Source: Xanthomonas sacchari (GTDB lineage: Bacteria > Pseudomonadota > Gammaproteobacteria > Xanthomonadales > Xanthomonadaceae). From it: a stretch of DNA of 64,000 bases. Under the pieces are notes generated by a model, which did not search any database, was not told the DNA's origin, and was given only the letters and a program-made list of their open reading frames with translations. The position numbers and the translations under genes are program-made. How positions within the stretch are numbered: the first letter of the stretch is position 1; each line of letters starts with the position of its first letter. Location of the stretch: contig NZ_CP132343.1 in NCBI RefSeq assembly GCF_040529065.1, forward strand, positions 868,001-932,000, in the 5' to 3' direction. Of the stretch, positions 37,415-44,769 are shown piece after piece.

Positions 37415-39348
37415 CCGTGTCCGGCGAACACGAGAGCGTCGCCGCCGAGGCGAGCGTCCCCGGCCGCCTCGGGCGGCTGCCGACCGAGGGCGGCCTGCAG
37501 GCGCCGATCGGCGAGGCGTTGGTCGCCGCCGGGGTGATCGATCCGCCGCAGCTGCAGAACGCGCTGTCGCTGCAGGCGCGCTGGCGCTCGCGGCTGGGCG
37601 ACGTGGTGCTGGCCCAGCGCGGGGTTGCGCCCCTGCGTTTCTACACCGTGCTGGCGGAGCATTTCGGGCTGCACTTCGTCAATCTGCTCAAGCAGCCGAT
37701 CGACCCGGCGCTGTTCCAGCCGGAGCATCTGGCCGACTACGCGCAGCGCCTGGTGCTGCCGTGGCGCGAGGAGGACGGCCAGCTGGTGCTGGCGGTGGCC
37801 GATCCCGGCCCGGAGACCTTTTCCTGGGCGCGCGCCACCTACGGCGAGCAGGTGCGCTTCGTCGGCACCTCCAAGTTCGACATCGTCTGGAGCCTGCAGC
37901 AGCACGCCGACGCGCAGCTCACCCACGACGCGCTGAACCTGCTGGCCGAACATGCGCCCGAGCATTCGGCGCGGCAGGTGATCACCCGCGCGCAGTCGGT
38001 GTTCCTGGTGGCGCTCACGGTGGTGCTGGCCGCGGCCCTGGCGCTGTGGCCGCTGGTCACCCTGATCGCGCTCAACACGCTGATCGCGGTGGCGTTCCTG
38101 GCCACCTTCGGGCTGAAGCTGGTGCTGGCCTGGCGCGGTGCGCGGCGCCGCATCGACATCAAGGTCAGCGACGAGGAAGTGGCCGCGCTCGGCGACGAGG
38201 ACCTGCCGGTCTACACGGTGCTGGTGCCGATGTACAAGGAGCCGGACGTGCTGCCGATCCTGGCCAACGCGCTGCGCCGGCTCGACTACCCGACCTCCAA
38301 GCTGGACGTGAAGCTGGTGCTGGAGGCCGACGACACCGAGACCATCGAGGCGGCCAAGGCACTGGGCCTGGAGGCATTCTTCGAGATCATCCGGGTGCCG
38401 CCGTCGCAGCCCAAGACCAAGCCCAAGGCCTGCAACTACGCGCTGCGCTTCGCCCGCGGGCAGATGCTCACCATCTACGACGCCGAGGACAAGCCGGAGC
38501 CGGACCAGCTCAAGCGCGTGGTCGCCGCGTTCCGCAAGTCGCCGGCCGACGTGGCCTGCATCCAGGCGCGGCTGAACTACTACAACGCCGACGAGAACTG
38601 GCTCACGCGCATGTTCACGCTGGAATACACGTTGTGGTTCGACTTCTACCTGCCGGCGCTGGAGACCCTGCGCATCCCGATTCCGCTCGGCGGCACCTCC
38701 AACCACTTCCGCCTGGACATCCTGCGCAAGGTCCACGCCTGGGACCCGTACAACGTCACCGAGGACGCCGACCTGGGCGTGCGCCTGACCCAGCAGGGCT
38801 ACCGGGTCAGCGTAGTCAACTCGACCACGTTCGAGGAAGCCAACGTGAGCATTCCGAACTGGATCCGGCAGCGTTCGCGCTGGCTCAAGGGCTACATGCA
38901 GACCTGGCTGGTGCACATGCGCGACCCGGTGCAGCTGTACCGCTCTACCGGCGTGCGCGGGTTCTGGGGCTTCCAACTGTTCGTCGGCGGCACCTTCTTC
39001 ACCGCATTGGCCGCGCCGCTGATGTGGCTGAGCTACGGACTGTGGCTGGCGGTGGGCTCGAAATTCTTCGATCCGTTCTTCCCACCCGCGCTGCTGTACC
39101 TGAGCCTGCTCAACCTGCTGCTCGGCAACGGCTTCCTGATCTACATGACCCTGGTGGCGGCGTTCAAGCGTGACTACTTCCGCCTGGCGCCCTACGCGCT
39201 GACCGTGCCGCTGTACTGGCTGCTGCAGTCCATCGCCGCCTACAAGGGCCTGTGGCAGCTCATCCGCAACCCGTTCTACTGGGAAAAGACCACCCATGGC
39301 ATCAGCAAGCACATGGCCGAAGAGCGCCGCGCCGCGCTCGACGACTGA
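37402..39348 (+). CDS. xagB: Membrane glycosyltransferase with GspE N-domain (XagB-like)
   Basis: Processive-type GT2 synthase of 648 residues. An N-terminal MshEN/GspE-N domain (about 25-180), seen in NfrB-like proteins and a known c-di-GMP-binding fold in some relatives, is followed by two transmembrane helices. The GT2 core has EADDTET, YDAEDKPEPDQ, TEDADLG and the QxxRW-type motif RQRSRWLKGYMQ. Four or more C-terminal transmembrane helices follow. The start at GTG 37402 overlaps the previous gene by 13 bases; GTG 37417, just after that gene's stop, is equally possible. It matches the XagB synthase of Xanthomonas biofilm exopolysaccharide. Confidence 0.85.
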   Translation: MAVLAVSGEHESVAAEASVPGRLGRLPTEGGLQAPIGEALVAAGVIDPPQLQNALSLQARWRSRLGDVVLAQRGVAPLRFYTVLAEHFGLHFVNLLKQPIDPALFQPEHLADYAQRLVLPWREEDGQLVLAVADPGPETFSWARATYGEQVRFVGTSKFDIVWSLQQHADAQLTHDALNLLAEHAPEHSARQVITRAQSVFLVALTVVLAAALALWPLVTLIALNTLIAVAFLATFGLKLVLAWRGARRRIDIKVSDEEVAALGDEDLPVYTVLVPMYKEPDVLPILANALRRLDYPTSKLDVKLVLEADDTETIEAAKALGLEAFFEIIRVPPSQPKTKPKACNYALRFARGQMLTIYDAEDKPEPDQLKRVVAAFRKSPADVACIQARLNYYNADENWLTRMFTLEYTLWFDFYLPALETLRIPIPLGGTSNHFRLDILRKVHAWDPYNVTEDADLGVRLTQQGYRVSVVNSTTFEEANVSIPNWIRQRSRWLKGYMQTWLVHMRDPVQLYRSTGVRGFWGFQLFVGGTFFTALAAPLMWLSYGLWLAVGSKFFDPFFPPALLYLSLLNLLLGNGFLIYMTLVAAFKRDYFRLAPYALTVPLYWLLQSIAAYKGLWQLIRNPFYWEKTTHGISKHMAEERRAALDD

Positions 39349-40810
39349 CGCGCCGCCGCGCGCGCGCGGCACCGCGGTGTTCGTGTTCACCGCGGCGCTG
39401 CTGGCGCTGCTGTGCCACCGGCTGCTCGCGCACGGCTACATGAGCGACGACGCGATGGCGCAGTACGCCAAGCTGCTGCTGTTGCGCGACGCGGCCGGCT
39501 TCCGCATCGAGTACCTGGGATTCCTGTACGCGCAGGCCTCGCTGTACCTGGGCGTGCTGATCGGCGGCCTGCCGGGCCTGTCCACGCCGTTGCTGCCGTA
39601 CCTGGTCGACGTGCTGGCCGGGGCGGCGCTGGTGACCCTGCTGTGGCGCGACATCGCCGCCGGGCTGGGCCGCGGCTGGGCCTGGGCGCTCAGTGCGGGT
39701 GTGGTGATCCAGCCGTTCTTCCTGTGGCCCACCCTGTCCGGCAACAACCAAGGCCTGGGCCTGCTGGTGTTCTACGTGGCCGCGCGCGCGCTGCGCCATT
39801 TCCGCGACGATCCGGAAGCCTTCGCCTACCTGCGCCTGGCCGCGAGCCTGTGCCTGCTGTTCTTCGTCGATGAACGCGCCTGCTTCCTGGCGCTTGCGCT
39901 GGCGCCGTGGCTGTTCCTGATCGCGCCGCCGCGGCTGATGCGGCAGGCGCCGCTGGCCTTCTACCTGGTGTGCTACCTGCCGTTCCTGTTCGCGGTGGGG
40001 GCGTGGATGTACCTCAACTACATGTTCTTCGGCGATCCGCTGCTGTTCGTGCGCGACGCCACCTCCGCTTTCCGCGGCATCTCGGCGCAGGCGGCGCTGC
40101 AGCCGTGGCTGCAGCAGGCCGCGGCGCGGCCGTGGTGGCCGCCGCTGTGGCTGTTGCTGGCCGGCATCGTCAGCGCACCGCTGTTGCTGCTGCTGCGCCA
40201 CACCCGCGACGGCGACACCTGGCGCAGCGTGCTCGCCGCCACCGCCACCGTGCTCGGCGCCGGCACGCTGGCCACCTGGGCGCACTTCAGCGCGCAGCCG
40301 CTGGACTTCCTGGCCCTGCTGCTGGTGCCGGCGGCGCTGGTGCTGGGCGACCTGCGCCGCAATGCGCGCTGGCTGGGCCTGGCGCTGTTGCTGGCCGGCG
40401 CGGTGTCCAGCGGCTGGGTGATCGCCCGCACCGCCACCTCCACCACCCGCGACTGGATCGCCGCGCTGCAGGCGCCGGCGCCGCCGCGGCATGCCGATGC
40501 CGCGCAGTTGGGCACGTGGCTGGCCGAGGCGCGGCTGCCGACCCTGCTCGACGACCGCGCCAGCTATCCGGTGATCGTCGCCCGCGGCGACGCCAGGCAA
40601 CTGATCCTGCCGTTCGACCCGCGCTTCAAGCAGGCGCTGGTCGATCCGCGGCGGATGCCGGCGCAGGTGGTGGTGAGCGACCCGGCCAGCCAGGCCGGCG
40701 CGCTGGACAGCCTCAACCGGCGCTTCCCGCAGCTATGGCAGCAGGGCCTGCCGGGCTACAGTCTGGTCTACCACCAGGGCATCTACCGGGTATGGCGCCG
40801 ATTGCCGTGA
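39296..40810 (+). CDS. Polytopic membrane protein of xag-like cluster (XagC position)
   Basis: Inner-membrane protein of 504 residues with about ten transmembrane helices and a C-terminal soluble domain (about 395-504) that may face the periplasm. The overall shape resembles GT-C type membrane glycosyltransferases: an early periplasmic loop has HGYMSDDAMAQYAKLL with acidic residues. It overlaps the synthase gene by 53 bases, so the two are coupled. Enzymatic activity is inferred from shape only. Confidence 0.72.
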   Translation: MASASTWPKSAAPRSTTDAPPRARGTAVFVFTAALLALLCHRLLAHGYMSDDAMAQYAKLLLLRDAAGFRIEYLGFLYAQASLYLGVLIGGLPGLSTPLLPYLVDVLAGAALVTLLWRDIAAGLGRGWAWALSAGVVIQPFFLWPTLSGNNQGLGLLVFYVAARALRHFRDDPEAFAYLRLAASLCLLFFVDERACFLALALAPWLFLIAPPRLMRQAPLAFYLVCYLPFLFAVGAWMYLNYMFFGDPLLFVRDATSAFRGISAQAALQPWLQQAAARPWWPPLWLLLAGIVSAPLLLLLRHTRDGDTWRSVLAATATVLGAGTLATWAHFSAQPLDFLALLLVPAALVLGDLRRNARWLGLALLLAGAVSSGWVIARTATSTTRDWIAALQAPAPPRHADAAQLGTWLAEARLPTLLDDRASYPVIVARGDARQLILPFDPRFKQALVDPRRMPAQVVVSDPASQAGALDSLNRRFPQLWQQGLPGYSLVYHQGIYRVWRRLP

Positions 40811-41766
40811 GACTGCTGGCCGCACTGCTGTTGGCGCTGAGCGCCGGCGGCTGCAGTGCGGCGCCGGCGCCGCCGTGGATGGGCGCCAACGTCAAGGTGT
40901 CGCCGCAGGCGCCGTGGGGTAGCCGCGCCGCGCAGCAGTCGCTGCGGCAACTGGCCGAGGCCGGCGCTTCGCGTGCGCTGTTGGTCGCCTTCGTCTGGCA
41001 GGCGTCGCCGCAGTCTTCGGCCCCGGTGCTGGGCAGCGACAGCAGCCCGGCGCTGGTCCGCGCCGGATTGCGGCAGATGCGCGCCGCCGGCCTGCAGCCG
41101 GTGCTGAAGGTGCATCTGTGGATTCCCGGACACTGGGCCGGCGAGGCCGCGCCGGCCGATCGCGATGCCTGGTTCGCGGCCTATCGGCGCGCGCTGCTGC
41201 AACTGGCCCAGGTCGCCGCCGAGGAACGCGCCAGCGCGCTGATCGTCGGCACCGAACTGCGCCAGCTGCAGGATGCGCCGCAGTGGCCGGCGCTGCTGGC
41301 GGCGGTGCGCCAGATCTACCGCGGCCCGATCGGCTATGTCGCCGACGGCCTGGAGCAGGCCGAGCGCTTCGGTTACTGGGACCGCTTCGATTTCGTCGGC
41401 ACCAGCCTGTATCCGGCGCTGGCCGCCGCGCCGGAGCAACGGCGCGCGCAGATGCGCGCGGCGGCGGCGCGGGTGCAGGCGCTGGGCGAGCGCAGCGGCC
41501 GCCCGGTGTGGGTGGCCGAGCTGGGCCTGCGCTCGGCGCACGGCAGCCTGGCGGCGCCATGGGAAAGCCCGGAGCAACGCACGGCCGAGGTCGACACCGC
41601 GTTGCAGGCGCAGGTGCTGCGCGAGTGGCGCGACGTACTCGACGCGCAGCCGCGCATCGCCGGCATCGCGCTGTGGTGCTGGTACACCGATCCGGACGCC
41701 GGTGGCGCGCGCGACAGCGATTTCACCGTGCAGCACAAGCCGGCGCAGGCGGTGCTGAAGCGGTGA
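40792..41766 (+). CDS. Glycosidase-like lipoprotein of xag-like cluster
   Basis: Protein of 324 residues with a lipoprotein leader (LSAGGC). The body looks like a TIM-barrel glycoside hydrolase of clan A, related in pattern to GH113 enzymes. LIVGTELRQL would supply the acid/base Glu, WVAELGLRS the nucleophile Glu, and IAGIALWCWYTDPDAGG the last strand. It overlaps the membrane-protein gene by 19 bases. A hydrolase in a polysaccharide operon would be expected to trim or release polymer in the periplasm. Confidence 0.68.
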   Translation: MAPIAVRLLAALLLALSAGGCSAAPAPPWMGANVKVSPQAPWGSRAAQQSLRQLAEAGASRALLVAFVWQASPQSSAPVLGSDSSPALVRAGLRQMRAAGLQPVLKVHLWIPGHWAGEAAPADRDAWFAAYRRALLQLAQVAAEERASALIVGTELRQLQDAPQWPALLAAVRQIYRGPIGYVADGLEQAERFGYWDRFDFVGTSLYPALAAAPEQRRAQMRAAAARVQALGERSGRPVWVAELGLRSAHGSLAAPWESPEQRTAEVDTALQAQVLREWRDVLDAQPRIAGIALWCWYTDPDAGGARDSDFTVQHKPAQAVLKR

Positions 41767-42037
41767 GGGTCAGGGATCAGGGGCGCGCTTCGCCCTTGGC
41801 AGGAGTCAACTGTCATGCAACCACGACGAACGGAGTAGGCGGACGATCTGACCTCGGAAGCCGTCGTGACTGATCCCACAAAAGGGCGGCGAGAGTCCCT
41901 CCCACATCGCGCCCGGACATCGATCACCGCGAGTCCTTTGGGAGTCGCAGTCGCTTGGCTTTGGCTGTTGCCTTTGCTTTTGACTTACCGGGTTCCCTTC
42001 CGAAGCGGCGGCCATCACGGGGAAACACCCGCAGGGC

Positions 42038-42208
42038 GGCGCACATGGATGTGCGCCGTCCGCGGCAGGGGCAGGATGCCCCTTCCGCGGATCCCCGGGA
42101 TGGACGCGGACCCGGAGCGCGTTAGCGCGGAGGGCGCGAGGCAGGGCGCGCTTTCTTTTGGTTACTTTTCTTTGCGCGAGCAAAGAAAAGTAACTCGCCG
42201 CAAGGCGA
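42038..42208. repeat. Ordered multi-hairpin element with two GNRA tetraloops
   Basis: Four hairpins follow one another. They are GGCGCACAT/ATGTGCGCC (42038-42057), GGGGCA/TGCCCC (42068-42082), a 15-bp perfect stem with GCGA loop (42161-42194), and TCGCC/GGCGA with a GCAA loop (42195-42208). There is no coding sequence. It resembles intergenic sequences I know to be dispersed in Xanthomonadaceae. Confidence 0.7.
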
Positions 42209-42250
42209 AAGCTTTGCTCTTGCACTTGTTGTCACCATGGCTGAATTGTG

Positions 42251-42310
42251 CGGCTTCAGCCGCGGCCGCACCTTATCGGAAACGCCCGGTCGCGGCTGAC
42301 GCTCCCACAG
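42251..42310. repeat. Degenerate inverted REP pair upstream of pncB
   Basis: Units at 42251-42269 and 42288-42310 match the GCGGCT/AGCCGC class with changes in the second copy. Confidence 0.65.
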
Positions 42311-42347
42311 AAAAACACGAAGACGGGGCATGCAACGCACTGAGCGC

Positions 42348-42353
42348 ATAATC
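42348..42353 (+). promoter_or_regulatory. -10 box of a probably leaderless pncB
   Basis: CATAAT ends 5 bases before the pncB ATG, which places the predicted transcription start at the start codon. Confidence 0.5.
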
Positions 42354-42358
42354 GGCGG

Positions 42359-43543
42359 ATGATCATCGACTCGCTGCTGGACACCGACCTCTACAAGTTC
42401 ACCATGATGCAGGCGGTGCTGCATCAGCATCCCGGCGCGCAGGTGGAATACCGCTTCAAGTGCCGCACCCCGGGCATCGACCTGGCGCAGTACCTGCCGC
42501 AGATCTCCGAAGAGATCGACGCGCTGTGTGCGCTGCGCTTCCGCGAGGACGAGCTGGACTACCTGCGCGCGATGCGCTTCATCAAGCCGGACTTCGTCGA
42601 TTTCCTGGCGCTGTTCCACCTGGACCGCAAGTACCTGCAGTTGCAGGCCTCGACCAGCGTGCCCGGCGAGATCGAGCTGCGCATTCACGGGCCGTGGCTG
42701 CACACCATCCTGTTCGAGGTGCCGCTGCTGGCGATCGTCAACGAGGTGTGGTTCCGCAACGCCGGCGGTGCCGACCATGCCGAAGGCCTGCGCCGCCTGC
42801 AGGCCAAGATCGCGCTGCTGCGCGACACTCCGGGCTACGACAACTGCGCCATCGCCGACTACGGCACCCGCCGCCGCTATTCGCGCGCCTGGCACGGCGA
42901 ACTGCTGCCGGTGCTGCAGCAGACCCTGGGCAAGCAGTTCGTCGGCACCAGCAACGTGTACTTCGCCCGCCGCTACGGCCTGACCCCGCTGGGCACGATG
43001 GCGCACGAGTACCTGCAGGCGTTCCAGGCGCTGGGGCCGCGGCTGCGCGATTCGCAGGCGGCGGCGCTGGAGTCGTGGGCGCGCGAGTACCGCGGCGATC
43101 TCGGCATCGCGCTGTCGGACGTGGTCGGCCTGGATGCGTTCCTGCGCGATTTCGATCTGTACTTCTGCAAGCTGTTCGACGGCATGCGCCACGATTCCGG
43201 CGATCCGTTCGAGTGGGGCGAGCGGATCCTGGCGCACCTGCAGCGACACCGGGTGGATCCGCGCAGCAAGATCCTGGTGTTCAGCGACGGGCTGGACATC
43301 GACAAGGTGATGCGGCTGTACGCGCATTTCCGCGACCGCTGCATGCTGGCGTTCGGCGTCGGCACGCATCTGACCAACGACCTGGGCCTGGTGCCGCTGC
43401 AGATCGTGATCAAGATGGTCCGCTGCAACGGTCAGCCGGTGGCCAAGCTCAGCGACTCGCCCGGCAAGACCCTGTGCGACGACCCCGCCTATCTGGCCTA
43501 CCTGCGGCAGGTGTTCCAGGTGCCGGCCGAGGAGCAGCCCTGA
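42359..43543 (+). CDS. pncB: Nicotinate phosphoribosyltransferase PncB
   Basis: NAD salvage enzyme of 394 residues. It joins nicotinate and PRPP to nicotinate mononucleotide with ATP. It starts with the family sequence [19 protein letters not shown] and contains the [30 protein letters not shown] (with the conserved catalytic His) and [25 protein letters not shown]-site segments. Length is normal. It is a single gene between long intergenic regions, with a hairpin after the stop. Confidence 0.97.
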   Translation: MIIDSLLDTDLYKFTMMQAVLHQHPGAQVEYRFKCRTPGIDLAQYLPQISEEIDALCALRFREDELDYLRAMRFIKPDFVDFLALFHLDRKYLQLQASTSVPGEIELRIHGPWLHTILFEVPLLAIVNEVWFRNAGGADHAEGLRRLQAKIALLRDTPGYDNCAIADYGTRRRYSRAWHGELLPVLQQTLGKQFVGTSNVYFARRYGLTPLGTMAHEYLQAFQALGPRLRDSQAAALESWAREYRGDLGIALSDVVGLDAFLRDFDLYFCKLFDGMRHDSGDPFEWGERILAHLQRHRVDPRSKILVFSDGLDIDKVMRLYAHFRDRCMLAFGVGTHLTNDLGLVPLQIVIKMVRCNGQPVAKLSDSPGKTLCDDPAYLAYLRQVFQVPAEEQP

Positions 43544-43569
43544 GCCGGGAATGGCCGGCCCGTGCGCGC

Positions 43570-43596
43570 CGACCGCTGGCGGCCGGGCAGCGGTCG
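43570..43596 (+). terminator. Hairpin after pncB
   Basis: A 9-bp stem CGACCGCTG/CAGCGGTCG with a 9-base loop lies 26 bases after the stop, followed by CATTTCG. It is a possible terminator. Confidence 0.45.
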
Positions 43597-43631
43597 CATT
43601 TCGGGATGCGAGGGCTTTGCTGTGAAGAAAG

Positions 43632-43685
43632 AGTGAGATACACTGCATTGCAAAGTGAGAACTGTGTCGCAATAGTGACGGTCAC
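43632..43685 (+). promoter_or_regulatory. Direct repeats and palindrome upstream of cellulose operon
   Basis: AGTGAGA at 43632-43638 and 43654-43660 and AGTGACG at 43674-43680 are spaced 22 and 20 bases apart, about two helical turns. The last overlaps the palindrome GTGAC-G-GTCAC (43675-43685). This is a plausible activator-binding array 70-120 bases before bcsD. Confidence 0.4.
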
Positions 43686-43754
43686 CAACGGCCGGGCTGA
43701 GGCGCCACAGCCGCTACGCCGTTGTCGTTCCGTCCCTGGCCAGAGACTTCCTCG

Positions 43755-44213
43755 ATGAGCGTTCACGCGTTGCAGAGCCATTACCGCACCCACGCCTGTT
43801 CGCGGCAGTGGCGCGGTTTTCTGCGCGCGTTGGCCGAGGAATTCGCCGCCGAACTGGGCGCCGAGGACCTGGCCCTGCTGATGGCGCGCATCGGCCGCCG
43901 CTTCGCGGTCGAGCACCCGGTCGGCGCCTGCAGCACCCTGCAGGAACTGGAGGACGCGGCCAACCGCGTCTGGGACCGGCTGGAATGGGGCTACGCGCGC
44001 TTCGAGGAGCACGCCGACCGCGTCGAGTTGCTGCACGCCGGCTCGCCGCTGCACATCGGCCTGGCCGGGCAGGCCAGCGGTGCCGACGGGTTCCTGGAGG
44101 GGGTATATCAGGCATGGTTCGTGCAGGTGGGGATGTCATCCGGCCTGGGCGTGCGTGCGTTGTCGTCCGGGAACGAAGACCTGCGGCGTTTGGTGCTGGC
44201 CAGGGCCGGCTGA
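43755..44213 (+). CDS. bcsD: Cellulose synthase subunit BcsD
   Basis: Periplasmic BcsD-type protein of 152 residues, the size of the family. It has FLRALAEEFAAELGAEDLALLMARIGRRFA and a C-terminal EGVYQAWFVQ segment. BcsD forms ring-shaped octamers that guide glucan chains in type I cellulose systems. It lacks a signal peptide, as known BcsD proteins do. It is the first gene of the bcs operon, 210 bases after pncB and 47 bases before the next gene. Confidence 0.88.
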   Translation: MSVHALQSHYRTHACSRQWRGFLRALAEEFAAELGAEDLALLMARIGRRFAVEHPVGACSTLQELEDAANRVWDRLEWGYARFEEHADRVELLHAGSPLHIGLAGQASGADGFLEGVYQAWFVQVGMSSGLGVRALSSGNEDLRRLVLARAG

Positions 44214-44260
44214 GCGCGGCGGTAGCGACCGATTATTTTCAGATCGTCATGAGGGGCGTC

Positions 44261-44674
44261 ATGTCCAAGAAGTCCAAGCAGACGGGTGCCGAAACCGGCG
44301 ACGACGTCTCCAGCCTGTTCGCCAAGCTCGGCAGCAGCGGTGCCACCGCGTACCAGGATTTCTCCGCCGACCGGCTCAGCGCCGCCGAACCGGCCGCCGC
44401 GCCGCCAGCGGCGCCTGCCGCTCCGTTGCCTGCCGCGCCGGCGCCGGTGTTGTCGGTGGTACGCGCCGCGATCGAGCCCAGGCCGGCCGCACCGGTGCCT
44501 GCTGCGACGTTGCCGATGACGCCCGCCGCAGCGGCGGCGGCTGCGCCGGCTGCCGGCACGGCCGCCGCGACCGGCACGCCGCTGCAGCAGCTGTTCCAGC
44601 GCCTGCTCGAGGTCGGCCGCGAGGCCACCGTGCCGGCGCCGGGCGGACCGCTCAAGCGTTTCTTGAATCGTTGA
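44261..44674 (+). CDS. BcsP/BcsR-like cellulose biosynthesis accessory protein
   Basis: Small protein of 137 residues. The N-terminal DDVSSLFAKLGSSGATAYQDFS resembles the short conserved module of BcsP and BcsR. A Pro/Ala-rich linker leads to a conserved-looking C-terminus (TPLQQLFQRLLEV, GGPLKRFLNR). The ATG at 44261 is preferred because GAGGGG precedes it; an in-frame ATG lies at 44249. It sits between bcsD and bcsA. Its role is inferred from position and the short motif. Confidence 0.7.
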   Translation: MSKKSKQTGAETGDDVSSLFAKLGSSGATAYQDFSADRLSAAEPAAAPPAAPAAPLPAAPAPVLSVVRAAIEPRPAAPVPAATLPMTPAAAAAAAPAAGTAAATGTPLQQLFQRLLEVGREATVPAPGGPLKRFLNR

Positions 44675-44769
44675 TGTCACGCGGCGCCTGCGGGCGCCGC
44701 ACCTGTTTGCCGTCGCCGCGCGGTGGGGAAGACCGCGCGCCGACCTCCTCCCCTTGTTAGGAATCGCCG

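Larger units (their letters stand above)
41767..42358. other. Hairpin-rich intergenic region before pncB
   Basis: There is no gene in these 592 bases. From left to right it holds a degenerate repeat shared with the region after bcsC (about 41800-41912), a series of hairpins (42038-42208), a REP-like pair (42251-42310) and the pncB -10 box. Confidence 0.75.

Noticed and set aside
41866-42351. A 161-codon open frame in the gap before pncB
   Set aside because: It reads through the hairpin element and REP-like units, has no homologous look and no ribosome-binding site.
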